Below are positions 42,342 to 53,439 of a DNA stretch of 64,000 bases, in pieces. Position 1 is the stretch's first letter. Each line of letters opens with the position of its first letter. The DNA comes from Henricia sp. BOLD:AAB3569 (lineage: Eukaryota; Echinodermata; Asteroidea; Spinulosida; Echinasteridae). The position numbers and the translations under genes are program-made. The stretch is taken from assembly GCA_037783545.1 (NCBI GenBank), contig JBBELK010000109.1, positions 2,542,001 to 2,606,000 of the forward strand, given 5' to 3'. The notes under the pieces are model-generated. The model had not been told where the DNA came from. It was given only the letters and a program-made list of their open reading frames with translations, and did no database searches.

Positions 42342-43649
42342 TTATTCCTCATTTTCTGAAGAAAAAAAAGAAAAGGAATCGCTTTTGTTAGGAATTTGCC
42401 TAAAACGGCATTTAATTGTAATTACTAAATTCCTTTTCCCCATGGCACATTAAGGACACAGCTAGCCTTGTCCACCTGGTCTCTAGCTAGTACACTGTAT
42501 CCAGCAGGTACGAGTTGTATGCACACAGCTGAACTCAACACTTGTGTATAGGCACTGCAAAAGTGCCCTGTTTTAACAGGATTTTTGTAATATCAGCATG
42601 AAAAGCTTCTTATAAAGGTGGATCTATTCTTGTATTAATAATTGTCACTGTTCCCCTAGTATAGAGACTGCAAAAGTAAATACATGTACTAGTAAATGCT
42701 CAACATGGGTTTGTGCCCGGGGTTTGTGTGTGCCAGCATGGGTGGATTGACTGCTACCTTAAATGTGACATTGGAATTTTTGGTTGAAAAAAAGACCCTA
42801 AATTACAACAAATTTTACCTCGCAGAAATACTTTGCCGACAGAGATTCCATCTTCCATGCCGTACTTTATTGCAACTCTGCTAATTTGTGTGTCTGATCT
42901 GAGGAGTAGAAAAACGAAAGAGAAAGAAATTGTTATAATGCAATGGAGCATGACATAATTAAAGTGTTTTCATTGCTAAAATCAAGTTTCCTGACCGAAT
43001 TTACCCTAGTATTTGCCCATGTTTTTCTGCTAGCAGCTACGTGCGTTTCCCCACATGGCTATTTTGCGAACTCCCCTCCCCTACCCCCCAAAAAACATAC
43101 GGAGGACAAACTTGGGACGGTCGTCACCTTGACAAGATTTGGGAAGTTGATCATAAAAATGTTTCATGTTTTGCACAGTATGCACACAAGGTATTAATTA
43201 GCCATGACCAACTTCCCAATTCTTTCCTGAAATTTGTTAACATTTCCATGCTAATATTACGATTTCTTAACAGAATTTCACGTTTTGGTGGTTGATTTTA
43301 ATATGCCGTAATAAAGGAAAATGTAGTGCAGGCATTTCAGTACAGTTTTACCACGAAGGCACGACACGAGCATGACGAGTGAATCTGCATGTACTGTGTA
43401 CATGGTGTAGTGTAGGCATATGCAAACATCCATGCAGTTCGTACGTTACGATATTTCATCAGGTTATGCGGATGTAAACACCATCATTTTACAGCATTCC
43501 TACCTTTCAAATATTGCACCTACGCCGCTGAGAAGTACCTGCATTCTTTGCAAACTGTCTGTCGTTTGATATAATCCTGGAGTCGACCATAAATCGACGA
43601 AACTTGAGGCTAAGCCAAGGTCCCTTGCGTTGACGTCGATAGCTGCCAT
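42342..43649 (-). CDS. Unrecognised small gene, three exons, 79 residues
   Basis: Three minus-strand segments join in frame: 43649-43504 (146 nt), 42898-42819 (80 nt), 42355-42342 (14 nt), giving 79 codons plus TAA. Borders are good: donors GTAGGA and GTAAAA, acceptors CTACTCCTCAG and TTTTTCTTCAG, each after a pyrimidine tract. The product begins MAAIDVNARDLGLASSFVDL. It continues through WSTPGLYQTTDSLQRMQVLL and RVAIKYGMEDGISVGKVFL and ends ENEE. The composition looks like a folded cytoplasmic or nuclear helical protein; there is no signal peptide, membrane helix or cysteine motif. I do not recognise the family and assign no function. The tiny last exon is the weakest part; a longer protein with other 3' exons is possible. 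An inverted-repeat arm (43689-43744) lies about 40 bp upstream of the ATG. Confidence 0.5.
42819..42898 (-). CDS. Small gene, coding exon 2
   Basis: The acceptor CTACTCCTCAG precedes 42898 and the donor GAG/GTAAAA follows 42819. The phase 2 entry agrees with exon 1. It encodes RSDTQISRVAIKYGMEDGIS and VGKVFLR. Confidence 0.5.
43504..43649 (-). CDS. Small gene, coding exon 1
   Basis: ATG context TGCATGGCAG and donor GAAAG/GTAGGA. It encodes 48 residues plus two bases (phase 2). An ATG four bases upstream is out of frame. Confidence 0.5.
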
Positions 43650-43688
43650 GCATCGTGCGTGCGTTGAATGGTTTGTTTACTTTTCGGA

Positions 43689-43910
43689 GGAACTATAGCC
43701 TCGCTTTGGTCCGTTTATGAATAAATATTAAGAAAGGCGTATAACTATACGAGTGATGGGATGTTGAAATATCCATTTAACTAAATCACGGATTTTTTGG
43801 GGGTTCTGAAAAAAAAACGAACTGCCCATAATGTATTTATAACTAAACGAGTGATGGAATGTTGAATATGACCCTTTAGCTAAATCACCGATTTTTTGTT
43901 GTTTTGGCAA
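43689..43910. repeat. Inverted-repeat arm followed by a two-unit tandem repeat
   Basis: 43689-43744 is the partner of 40121-40174. It runs into two copies of a roughly 108-bp unit (each with ACGAGTGATGG, TAGCTAAATCAC-like and GATTTTTTG). A trace of the same unit (ACGAACAGGCCATAATG) sits outside the left arm near 40104, so the inverted-repeat element may have landed in this array. Confidence 0.5.
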
Positions 43911-44199
43911 TAAGGTTAGGTAAGCCAGTGCTAAATGCGCCTGCTTGCAACAGAGCCGGCCCGGCTTTGCCTTGAGGCGTCCAAGGCGCTGTGTCCTTAG
44001 GCAATGCACTTAGGCATAAATTTCTTCTCCGGCGGACCGGGACTCGGCCTATTGTACAACGATCAGCGCCCGCAAAGCCATTTTACGCGATAGTGTGAAC
44101 GCCCCTTAACAGTATAGCAGCCGGGACTTTGTACTCGGGGAGCTGAAAATATTAAATTGAAGAATGATCCTAAGAATATAGGATTGTCACTTTTTGCGT

Positions 44200-44370
44200 G
44201 ACAAAATCTCCACCCCTGGGGCAAAATTTGGGTGACAAATTCCCCAGCCCTGGGGGCAAAATATGCATGTTTTCCCCCCAGATGCGCCGAAAATTTGTGT
44301 CAAAATCCCCACCCTGGGGCATGAAAATCGTGACCAAATCCCCACCTAAGGGGTGGGGAAGCCGGGGGGA
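44200..44370. repeat. CCCC/GGGG-rich imperfect palindromes
   Basis: Several copies of TCCCCACCCTGGGGCA-like words alternate with AAATTTG/CAAATTT spacers. Frames read through both strands because of this symmetry. No gene. Confidence 0.5.
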
Positions 44371-44766
44371 GGGGTGGGAGAAACAATTGATATGTGCATT
44401 ATACGTATAACGCGCTGTTTGCGGTGCCACCGACGCGTCGCGACGGACTTGCATAAGTCTATTTTGTTTAATGCGAGCGATTCCTGTCAGCTAGCTATAC
44501 TCATTCAGCCACGTACTGTAGAAGCCAGCAGTACGGTTCGGACTCGACCACACGAAACATTTCTCTCGAATCATTTCAAAACTACCCGGTAGCCCAACTG
44601 CAGCCTTGCTGGATTTTGTGAGTTGTTGTTACTTGTACCATGCTTGTACTGTGAATGTTTGTGTGGGTTTTTAAAGTCTTCTTTATTTGTGTAGTGTTCA
44701 TTCCGTTTATTTCGAGGAAGCATTAAATAAAGCTAACGTTAGGCCACGAGAATAAAAAATCCGGTT

Positions 44767-45799
44767 TACCGTCCGAGGGATTTTGAAAAATAATGAGGTT
44801 TTTTTTCGTTTTTCATTATTCAATATTTCATTATACAGGGCCAGGCTGATGCACAGTCAACTTTAGACAAGTGACTCCAGTTCAATGCACTAAGCATGAT
44901 TACTTTTATAAGGCTAAAAGTGTTGGTTTTGACGTTTATATTGGGACGTTATCATTTTCTATACAGGCCTAACACTTTTGTTTAGCCCCTTAACAATTTA
45001 ACCCCATTCGCTATCTTACATTTTGCTGCACGCGGCAAGATGGCCGCCGTACCCCAAACTATAGTTCACCATACAGTCAAAATTAAACATTGAAAAACTT
45101 ATCATGGAAAATACCTGCAATCTTCAGAATGTTGTACCGTGGTCCGTTTTAACCGATGATTCTTCTAAACAGAAAAAAACTAGTCCAACGTAATTTATTT
45201 TGACATTTTCGAGCACACTCGAGACAACAGCCGTGTTACAGACGAACAAAAGATCATTGTACTGCTAGTGACGTCATACAATGACTGAATGAGATGACCA
45301 CAAGAGGGCGGGATATCTGAGCCCTGACTGATCATCTCTACACGTGGTAAATGTCGCTGTTGTCTCGAGTGTGCTCGAAAATGTCAAGAAAAATTATGTT
45401 GGACTAGTTTTTTTCTGTTTAGAAGAATCATCGGGTAAAACGGACCACGGTACAACATTCTGAAGATTCCAGGTAATTCCATGATAAGTTTTTCAATTTT
45501 TAATTTTGACTGTATGGTGAACTATAGTTTGGGGTATGGCGGCCATCTTGCCGCGTGCAGCAAAATGTAAGGTAGAGAATGGGGTTAAATTGGTATGGGG
45601 CTAAAAGTGTAATATAGAAAATGATAACGTCCCAATATAAACGTAAAAAAAAACACTTTTAGCCTTTTAAGTACCGTCCGAGGGATTTTGAAAAATGATG
45701 GGGCTTTTTTTCATTTTTCATTATTAATTATTTCATTATACAGGCTGATGCACAGTCAACTTTAGACGAGTGACTCTAGTTCGACGCACTGGGCATGAT
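44767..45799. repeat. Palindromic element framed by two 130-bp direct repeats
   Basis: The direct repeats 44767-44900 and 45672-45799 (TACCGTCCGAGGGATTTTGA ... GCATGAT) enclose the second copy of the 770-bp palindromic element (about 44901-45671). No 10-bp target duplication is seen at this copy, so it may have entered at the junction of a tandem duplication. Confidence 0.7.
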
Positions 45800-46220
45800 A
45801 TGATGTCAAAAGTGGCACTTTGATTTAAACTTCCGAAGCCCCTCCCCCAACTTGTCAAAACACATCTGACAATCGCTATTTTACTAGGCCAAGTACACGC
45901 GTGCTTTGTCTATCTTTCAGTGAGTTAGTATTTTTCCAAATACTAACCGGATTTTATATTCTGTCGGCCTTATGGTTATAATCGTTATGTTTCTCCTTCC
46001 ACATCACGCCCCCAACCAGTCAAGTCATCCTTACCCGTAGCATTTTTTTTTAAAATTTAGTGGGCCTAGGTTTTAATAAACCTTATCGACGTTCTCAATG
46101 CATCATGAGATTGGATGACAAATATTGTCCGGCTAGGTGTGCGTAAACCTAGTATGAGGCGGATCCGGAGTTCGGCAACTTTTTCACAAAAACCAAAAAG
46201 AATTTGGTATTTTTTTCGTA

Positions 46221-47784
46221 TACATTGAACAAAGATTTTAAGAAAATTACCTCCTGGAATCAACACATAATGTAATTTTAAGATACTTCCCACTTGCACT
46301 TTTGTCGCAAATGTTGCTTTTCTGTAGAAAAATCACGTTTTCTTCTTAAAAAATTGCCTTCAGTTATGCACCTATCAATTGTATGACGCACCTTCGGACC
46401 CCCGGGAAAGGTGCGTCAATGTCCACAGGAGCGTCATCCTTTTGGGTAACATGACGCACCCTCGGTCACTTTTTGTGACGGACCATTCTTGTGAAATGAC
46501 GCTTCAAACTACCAAATTTTGACGCACCATCTTTGGAAAACGACGCACCTTGACGGACATATATGACTGACATACATGTATAAAAAGTATAAATGTACAC
46601 TGCGAAAATGAATATCGAAGGCGAACGCCCGGCAAAGGTGCCGCTGGCGATGGTGATTCCCGTTTAAAAATCCAACTGGAGCCTAGCCATCCGGACGACG
46701 GGCGTATGTAGTGTACGCATGCGCATACGATCGATCACGAACGCATGCAGCCGGCGCGAAAACATCTCTGGCATGCACGTTGGCCAACAACAGGTACCCA
46801 GCTTTCCATAGACGCGTGCACAAAAGTACTGAAACCAGTCAACAACCGGTACCCGGCTTTCCATAGACGAGTATACACAAAACTAGTGTAAACCAGCGCG
46901 CTTGGCGACCATATTGCTTTCAGAAGATACCATTAAGCAGTAAGGGGTAGTTGCATTGATTGCGTAGGAGTTTATTTTTTAATACCCCAATAAAATGAGT
47001 ATGAACGCAAATAAACCGCGAATAAATGGGACACTAACATTTATTCGAATTTATTTCCCGCCAGTACATTGTATATGAAACAAAACAATAAAGACATTAA
47101 ACAGATGTACCTCGGAAACAGTACGGTCACCCCTCCTTCCAAAATGGTATTACTCCACACAGCAGTATTTTTGACGTGTTTCGTTTTTACTCCTGTTTTT
47201 CATCCATTTTTAGAAAGTACATGCACATGCAATGGGGAACTAAAATGATGTTTCAAATCTGTTAAATTCCATTTCACTCTGTGGTGTACATTAGGGGGCT
47301 TCAATATTTTTAACGGGACTTTTTGAACGCCGTGCCGTCGTGGTTTCGTTTGATCGGGCGCTGTGGAAAACCGATGGACACGTCGACACTGTACTGACGC
47401 ACCATTGACGTACCTTGACGCACTAGTCATGGTAATCGTGACGGACCAATGTGTACTTTGACGCAATACCTTCGTCAAACTGTGACTGGACATTCCGGGA
47501 CATGACGCACCTTTCCCGGGGGTCCGAGGGTGCGTCATACAATTGATAGGTGCATTAGTGCACAAGATAACCATTCACGCGCGCGCAGCGCCCTCTGTTG
47601 TCGCGCTTACGCACAGACCGCTCGCCGCGTCATTTTGTACATTACTTTATGCAGTACTTTTATCATTTATTTATCTCAGAAATGCAACATTTGCGACGGA
47701 AGTGTCAGTGGGAAGTATATCTTAGAATTGAATAAGCTATCGATTCCAATATATAAATTTACCCAAATCAGTGTTCAATGCATA
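46221..47784. mobile_element. About 375-bp MITE, copy split by an insertion
   Basis: 46221-46366 and 47555-47784 match 2372-2519 and 2517-2745 respectively. The copy also has extended inverted flanks (TTGGTATTTTTTTCGTA and ATGAAAAAAATACCAA). Confidence 0.75.
46367..47554. mobile_element. 1188-bp element with TTA target duplication
   Basis: The terminal inverted repeats of about 50 bp start TGCACCTATCAATTGTATGA and contain CGGACCCCCGGGAAAGGTGC. TTA is duplicated at 46364-46366 and 47555-47557; the uninterrupted copy at 2372-2745 has it once. The interior is full of TGACGCACC words. A TWA target fits PIF/Harbinger elements. No transposase frame is recognised, so it is non-autonomous. Confidence 0.85.
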
Positions 47785-47880
47785 TGAAAAAAATACCAAG
47801 AATTTATTGCAAGAATAAACCTTTCATCTCTTTTTCTTGATACATTGTAGGCCTACAATGTACATATTAAACTACATGTA

Positions 47881-48854
47881 GCCCTACAAATAGGGCTGTA
47901 AATAGCTCACTTTTGAAATCTGACTTTTTACACTGTCGCTATTACTGTACAGCCCTACAATACCAAGTCTCAAACTGCTCAAATCTGACAAAGTTTCACT
48001 ACAAATATCGTCCGAAGCACATCAGACCAGAGCACTTTCACATACACCATTATATTGTAATCCTGAGAGTGTAGTGTTTCATAAAATAACAGTAACGCTT
48101 ACAGAATCGTCAATTTGGCCATCTACGGAGTTTGAAACATTGGACAAAATTCGGACAACGTTCTGACGTTCATGCCCTGGGCGCTGCCATCTTAGCTGAT
48201 ATGCTCGACGATGGTGGCGCTTCTTGATCATGAGACGTCAAGGAGCCCGGCTAACTGTGCAATATGCATAATTCATATTGACGTTGCGTGTGTTTATCCC
48301 AGCTGGCAACTACTACGTCACGCGCGCAGTGCAGTTATTGCCAAGTTTGATCAAGCGACTATAGTCGACTATAGTCTCTCGAACGACGGGTAATTTACGT
48401 TGTTCGAGGGACTGCGCGCGTGACGTAGTTGCCAGCTGGGATAAACACACGCGACGTCAATATGAATTATGCATATTGCACAGTTAGCCGGGCTCCTTGA
48501 CGTCTCATGATCGAGAAGCGCCAGCATATCAGATAAGATGGCAGCGCCCAAGGGATGCAGGTCATAAGGTTGTCCGAATTTTGTCCAATGTTTCAAGACG
48601 CCGTAGATGGCCAAATTGACGATTCCGTAAGCGTTACCGTTATTTTATGAAACACTAGACTCTCAGGATTGCAATGGTGTATGTGAAAGTGCTCTGGTCT
48701 GATGTGCTTCGGACGATATTTGTAGTGAAACTTTGTCAGATTTGAGCAGTTTGAGACTTGGTATTGTCGTACGGACCTCAAGTAGGGCTGTAATAGCAAC
48801 AGTGTAAAAAGTCAGATTTCAAAAGTGAGCTATTTACAGCCCTATTTGTAGGGC
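47881..48854. mobile_element. 974-bp palindromic element
   Basis: The arms of about 450 bp start GCCCTACAAATAGGGCTGTA. AAACTGCTCAAATCTGACAA and GCAATATGCATAATTCATAT are mirrored. The centre near 48370 is a CTATAGTCGACTATAG hairpin like that at 4866-4932. The long frames on both strands are mirror images of each other. Confidence 0.75.
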
Positions 48855-50359
48855 TAATAGTAAACATACTAGGCTACTGACAAACATGTCCCGAAAGTCT
48901 GAAACAGAAACGCAAGTGCGAGAAATCATCTGGGATTCCCTTCGTAGTGGGAAAGTACTGCGCTCGCAGGTCGGTATGCGCAATGGATTGAGTGTTCTGC
49001 ACTGCGAGTCCGTGTACACGGACTCCCCTGCCACGAAGGAAATCCCCGATGATTTCTCACATTTGCTATATTTCTGTTTTGGGACATGTTTGTCAGTATG
49101 TTTCATATGTATTAAAGGAGTGTGACCAGATTATTTTTTTTACCCATAACTCCCCGGGACTTACCTTATGGGTCATGAGATTTTTATATCGTAACATCGG
49201 TTATATTTTTCTGATTACGAAACTGAAACTCCCGCGCTTCTAGGCCGCATATTTCCAAGGATATCGTCGAAAATCCACCGATTATTTGTAAACTAATTTT
49301 CCTGGTCCGGTAAACAGCCCGGTTTCGTCCATAATGCGCTTTTGATTTACATGACTAGCGCCCTCAATCATCTGAATAAGAATTTATCTTATTGATAAAA
49401 ATAACGTACACATTTTCAGTTCAGTTTATCACTTTTGTTGAAAATTTTTTTTTATTTTGTCTATAAACTTTTTTATCAATGTAAGATTTATAAGTGTCAT
49501 TTTTTTTGTGGGTGAGAAAATATCAACATTTTTAAGCACGTAGGCTAACGCAACAACCATGACAACGTCGCGCAGTCGTGGGCCCCTAGACTGGTTCCCG
49601 TCCACATATTCCACACAGGAGAATATTTAAGGACAGGTAAAGGGCGCTTCATCTTGATCTGTAATTGGTCGTCTTTGCGCGTGTGCATTGTGTTTTTTAT
49701 ATTTAAAAATTGGCCAAGCCCTTTGCTTTAGGCAATGTACTTTATTTACATAATTGGATATGTTCGACACGCACGGCCAAGTTACAAATGTCAATGCCAA
49801 ATCTGCGCACTTACTAAACAAATAAAAATAATAATAATAACCACGTGACGGGCAGAATTCTGCCCATCATGGCTGCCCTTTACCGATCCCTATATTTTCG
49901 CAATAAGCGAACCAATCTATAGGGATTGTGAACCAATCTAGTGAGCGCCATGTTTGATATCCGCGTGCGTGTGTTATCTACATAAACGCGTACATATAAT
50001 AAATTTTTCTTCATTTTGTGTTGCTTAGCTGATCAAGAAAAATATTTTCAAGCACAAGTACAATTTATACGTTACACATTTTGTTAAATAAATTATTTAA
50101 TGTAAACAAATTAAATATCAAGACTAAAAGAACTACGAAGGTGAACATACACGATACATGTACCGGTACATGTATGCATGAGTCAAGACTTCAGCCTGAT
50201 ACTGAGCGTATTCAGACTAGAGGGCGGGCTTCATGCAAAGTTTATCCGCTGAAAGCCGACTCGATAGTTTAAAATTTTTTGCTGGAAATCGCGAATGTTT
50301 TCGGGTTATTTGGACATGGGAGGTGTGTATGGGAGTTACTTGATAATATTGGTAAGTTA

Positions 50360-51580
50360 GGCCAATGAAATTAGATTACTAGTTTCTCGTCAACCACTTT
50401 TCAAATTTTGATGAGGTTTTTTTTTCATTATTCATTATTCATTATTTCTTATCAATGAAAAATGCAACCCGTTTTATATACTAACTGCTATTTTGAAACT
50501 GATTTAGGCTCTAAAAGTACTGTCGCCCAGAAAGTTAGTGCCAGTATATGAGTTCCATGGAGTTATACATTGTAGCTTGTGTTTGGAAGAACTTGAGATG
50601 GGAAATGACAAAGGAGTTTTGAAAGAGCAATACGTTTTAATATGGCAGGCCTTTACGGCCCCCAAAGAGGGTGTGCATTCCATAAGATCGGTACAGTTCC
50701 TACCCATAAAAAACCTTCTCTAGATGCGCGTGTTCCAAAATCCGTGGACGCTGCTGTCACTGTTTCTGTATAGTGTCAACCAATGCACAGTTCCGATTGC
50801 GAAACCACTCCGTTGCTTCGTCAATGCCATCGACCAAACCGGCCTTCAGTTCGTCGAAAAGTTGAATAAAAACATATGAATCGCTCACATCCCCGATGTC
50901 CACAATTTTCTATTTAACCACACACCTGTCTTCATGGAAAACCGCCAGGGAAAACATATTCTATAGCGGGGAAAATCCACACAAAACTGCAAAAGACACA
51001 AATCTGCATGCGAATGCGCGCCAGAACAAATGGAATCGATCGGTCCATGCAACCTCGATCGTGACCACGGCAACAATATACAACCCGAGTTCCATGTACA
51101 AAGGCCTTGCAGATAACGCGATCTGGAAACGAGGTCACAAATACCGTATATCGAATTCGGGCGGTCGATCTGTTATTGACACGCAAACAGTGTTCTCGCG
51201 CCCGAACGGCGGGATTGCGACCCGAGAACACTGCACTTGGAACAGGATCACACATCATCTATCCGTCGGGAACGAGTTACCCGTGTTAAAGAACATACCG
51301 CCCGAACTTGACCTGCAACGAACAGTTTTCGCAGGTACCCACTGGGGGCAGGGGTAGCGCTGATATGCTGTACGGTTGGTATACTGCATTCTGTGATACA
51401 TTTTGCGAAGCTAGCTGCACAACACTGACCGCGCAACTGAAACAGAAACTTCGCTTGGGAGTAGTTTGAGTCGGATTTCCTATGTTTTTTTGCAAAATAA
51501 TAAATAATGAAATTTTTTGATGCGGGGTCAAAATCACATGCGGGCGCTGACGAGAAACTAGTGATCTAATTTCATTGGCC
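50360..51580. mobile_element. 1221-bp element with TTA target duplication
   Basis: The terminal inverted repeats GGCCAATGAAATTAGATTAC / GTGATCTAATTTCATTGGCC are about 33 bp. TTA flanks both ends (50357-50359, 51581-51583), suggesting a PIF/Harbinger-type target. It contains exon-like coding segments (50511-50723 plus strand, and about 50730-50912 minus strand), possibly captured host sequence. Confidence 0.75.
50511..50723 (+). pseudogene. Exon-like open segment of unknown origin inside the 1221-bp element
   Basis: An acceptor-like CTGATTTAG precedes 50511. The plus-strand frame runs about 70 codons to TAG: ALKVLSPRKLVPVYEFHG, then CSLCLEELEMGNDKGVLKEQ, then SIRSVQFLPIKNLL. I do not recognise it. 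It could be the last exon of a captured host gene or a piece of an unfamiliar transposon protein. Confidence 0.3.
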
Positions 51581-52015
51581 TTACATCGAAAACTATTTTC
51601 CAGAAACCCTGGTCACGCTCCTTTAAAAAAAAGTGATGAAAGGTTCATTCTTGAACTCTTTTTGGTTTTCGAGAAAATGAGTGAAAAAGTTGCCAAGTTG
51701 CCCGCCGCCTCATTTACATTGTACGCACAATTCGCTGGCAATATTTGTCATCCAATCCCATGATGCATTGAGAACGTCGATAAGGTATATTGATCATGGC
51801 TTCAGACCTTGAGTACAAAACATATGAGACGGGCTGAACAAAATCCAAGTGTTTCCTCACATACATGTACATGTACATGTAGGCCTAATCTTAAATTTGG
51901 GTTTTTCCATCAAATCTGCACTTACCGCGATGCTTTATAAGTCATTTCATGATTTTAAGGGAAAACAATTATGATCAACTTCTCAACTCTCACCGTCGTG
52001 GGCCTAGGCCTACAA

Positions 52016-52123
52016 TCTCGACCGTTGTACCGTACCATCTCGACCGTTGTACCGTACCATCTCGACCGTTGTACCGTACCATCTCGACCGTTGTACCGTA
52101 CCATCTCGACAGTTGTACCGTAC
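52016..52123 (+). repeat. 22-bp minisatellite, about five units
   Basis: The unit TCTCGACCGTTGTACCGTAC is followed by CA, repeated with few differences (one unit has ACAGTTG). The unit length is not a multiple of three, so frames through it are not meaningful. Confidence 0.85.
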
Positions 52124-52126
52124 ACA

Positions 52127-52520
52127 CGTCCTTGAACACCGAATCATCCAAGAGGAAATCATACCTCATGTTACTCCCGTTGAAAATTACTTTCAAGATG
52201 GCGCCAGCTACCACACATGCGCGACATATGAGAAATCACGATCGAGTACAAGTCGGGCCATCTGTTCGTGACACGGGCCGGCCATACACGACATGTGCCT
52301 GAACGGCAAGAACGAACGATTTACGCACACTGGACGTGTTACGAACAGACGACCCGACTCGATTTTGATGTCTGCTCTCGCTGCTCTCATATATGACGAA
52401 AGTAATTCTCAACGGGAGTAACATGAGGTATGATTTCCTCTTGGAAGATTCGGTGTTCAAGGACGTGTGTATGCAAGTTTTGAGAGTTATACGACCAGGG
52501 CGGTATGTAGAACGTACACG
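52127..52520. mobile_element. Foldback arms beside the minisatellite
   Basis: CGTCCTTGAACACCGAATCA, GAGGAAATCATACCTCATGT and CTCCCGTTGA at 52127-52190 are mirrored at 52398-52470. The outer right part 52490-52690 matches 36482-36690 in inverse orientation. Confidence 0.6.
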
Positions 52521-53156
52521 TAGTAATTTTTTTTTTACCAAAAAATTTCAATTTCCTGTAAAAAGACTTGCTTAAAGATTCTGTTTGGAGCAACGATTTT
52601 GATAGGGAAAAAAATGGTTCTATTGAAAGTGATAGGCTTTTTAAGCATATATCAGTAAAAAACAAGCCTATCGCTTTCAGTATTTGGAAGTAATTGGCTC
52701 ATACATGTACATGTACATGTACGTGGTATCCAATCGTAACAGCCCTTCTACATGTATAATTTTATAAACTGGCGCCGTTAAAAAAATTGAGTTCTAACTT
52801 GCACAGGTCTTTCCTACAGAATGCAGGTATGTGATTTTCCAGTTGAACGCACAGCGGTTGAGTTAAATGGACGAGTTGGACAATGGAAGAGTTGATTTCT
52901 CCAATTGAACGCACAGTGGTCAAGTTGGTACAACGGTCCAGTTTGTACAAAATTCTGAAAGTTCAATTTTGAGTTGAAACCACTTTCACACTACGGTACA
53001 TAACAGACAAATTCCAACAGATATCAGAAATTCTAATTTTACACAAATGTACCTCCAAACAAAACCCACTGTAATTACAGATACAAAAATGGATTTAACA
53101 AAATACGTTAAACCCTTCTCTGCTAGAACTGTATAATAAAATTGTGTGCAAAAAAC

Positions 53157-53246
53157 AATACGCAGCTCCATAGCAAAGGCATGGAGCTGCGTATTTCGTG
53201 GCACGAATTTGGCGCGCACGCATTGCTGACGAGCCTGTATTTTTAA
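53157..53246. mobile_element. Truncated copy of the TTAA-target palindromic MITE
   Basis: It contains the centre TACGCAGCTCCATAGCAAAG and one full arm ending ATTGCTGACGAGCCTGTATT; the left arm is missing. It lies about 200 bp upstream of the CHTOP exon. Confidence 0.7.
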
Positions 53247-53439
53247 GTTTGAGAACTTCAGCCACTTTATTTGACCAATCATAGTGCCACGACTCTGCAG
53301 CTGATGAAGTCACGGTTTTCCATGTCACCAACAGAAACAACGGGGAAGTTGGTTTGTCGAGTTGGCATACAGATACATAAGTTGATGCCTACGGTTAAAT
53401 GTTAACGTTCTCCCATGTCTTTTTTTTCTTTTCAAACAG

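Larger units (their letters stand above)
49117..51609. mobile_element. AGGAGYGTGACCAG element interrupted by another
   Basis: AGGAGTGTGACCAGATT at the left and CCCTGGTCACGCTCCT at the right are each bordered by TTAA. The nested 1221-bp element at 50360-51580 splits it, leaving only 26 bp of the right end. A related small MITE is at 22420-22754. Confidence 0.6.
46078..51790. mobile_element. 5.7-kb region framed by about 110-130 bp inverted repeats
   Basis: 46078-46210 (ACCTTATCGACGTTCTCAAT, TTGGATGACAAATATTG, GCAACTTTTTCAC) is repeated in reverse complement at 51655-51790. At least four younger insertions lie inside. It may be the ends of a large decayed DNA transposon; no transposase is recognised. 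Confidence 0.55.

Noticed and set aside
50896-51357. 153-codon plus-strand frame within the TTA-target element
   Set aside because: The opposite strand is also open over most of it, I see no domain, and no splice or start context supports it. Kept only as part of the element's interior.
51949-52302. 117-codon frame with repeated TVVPYHLDRC
   Set aside because: It is created by the 22-bp minisatellite, which reads in several frames; not a protein repeat gene.
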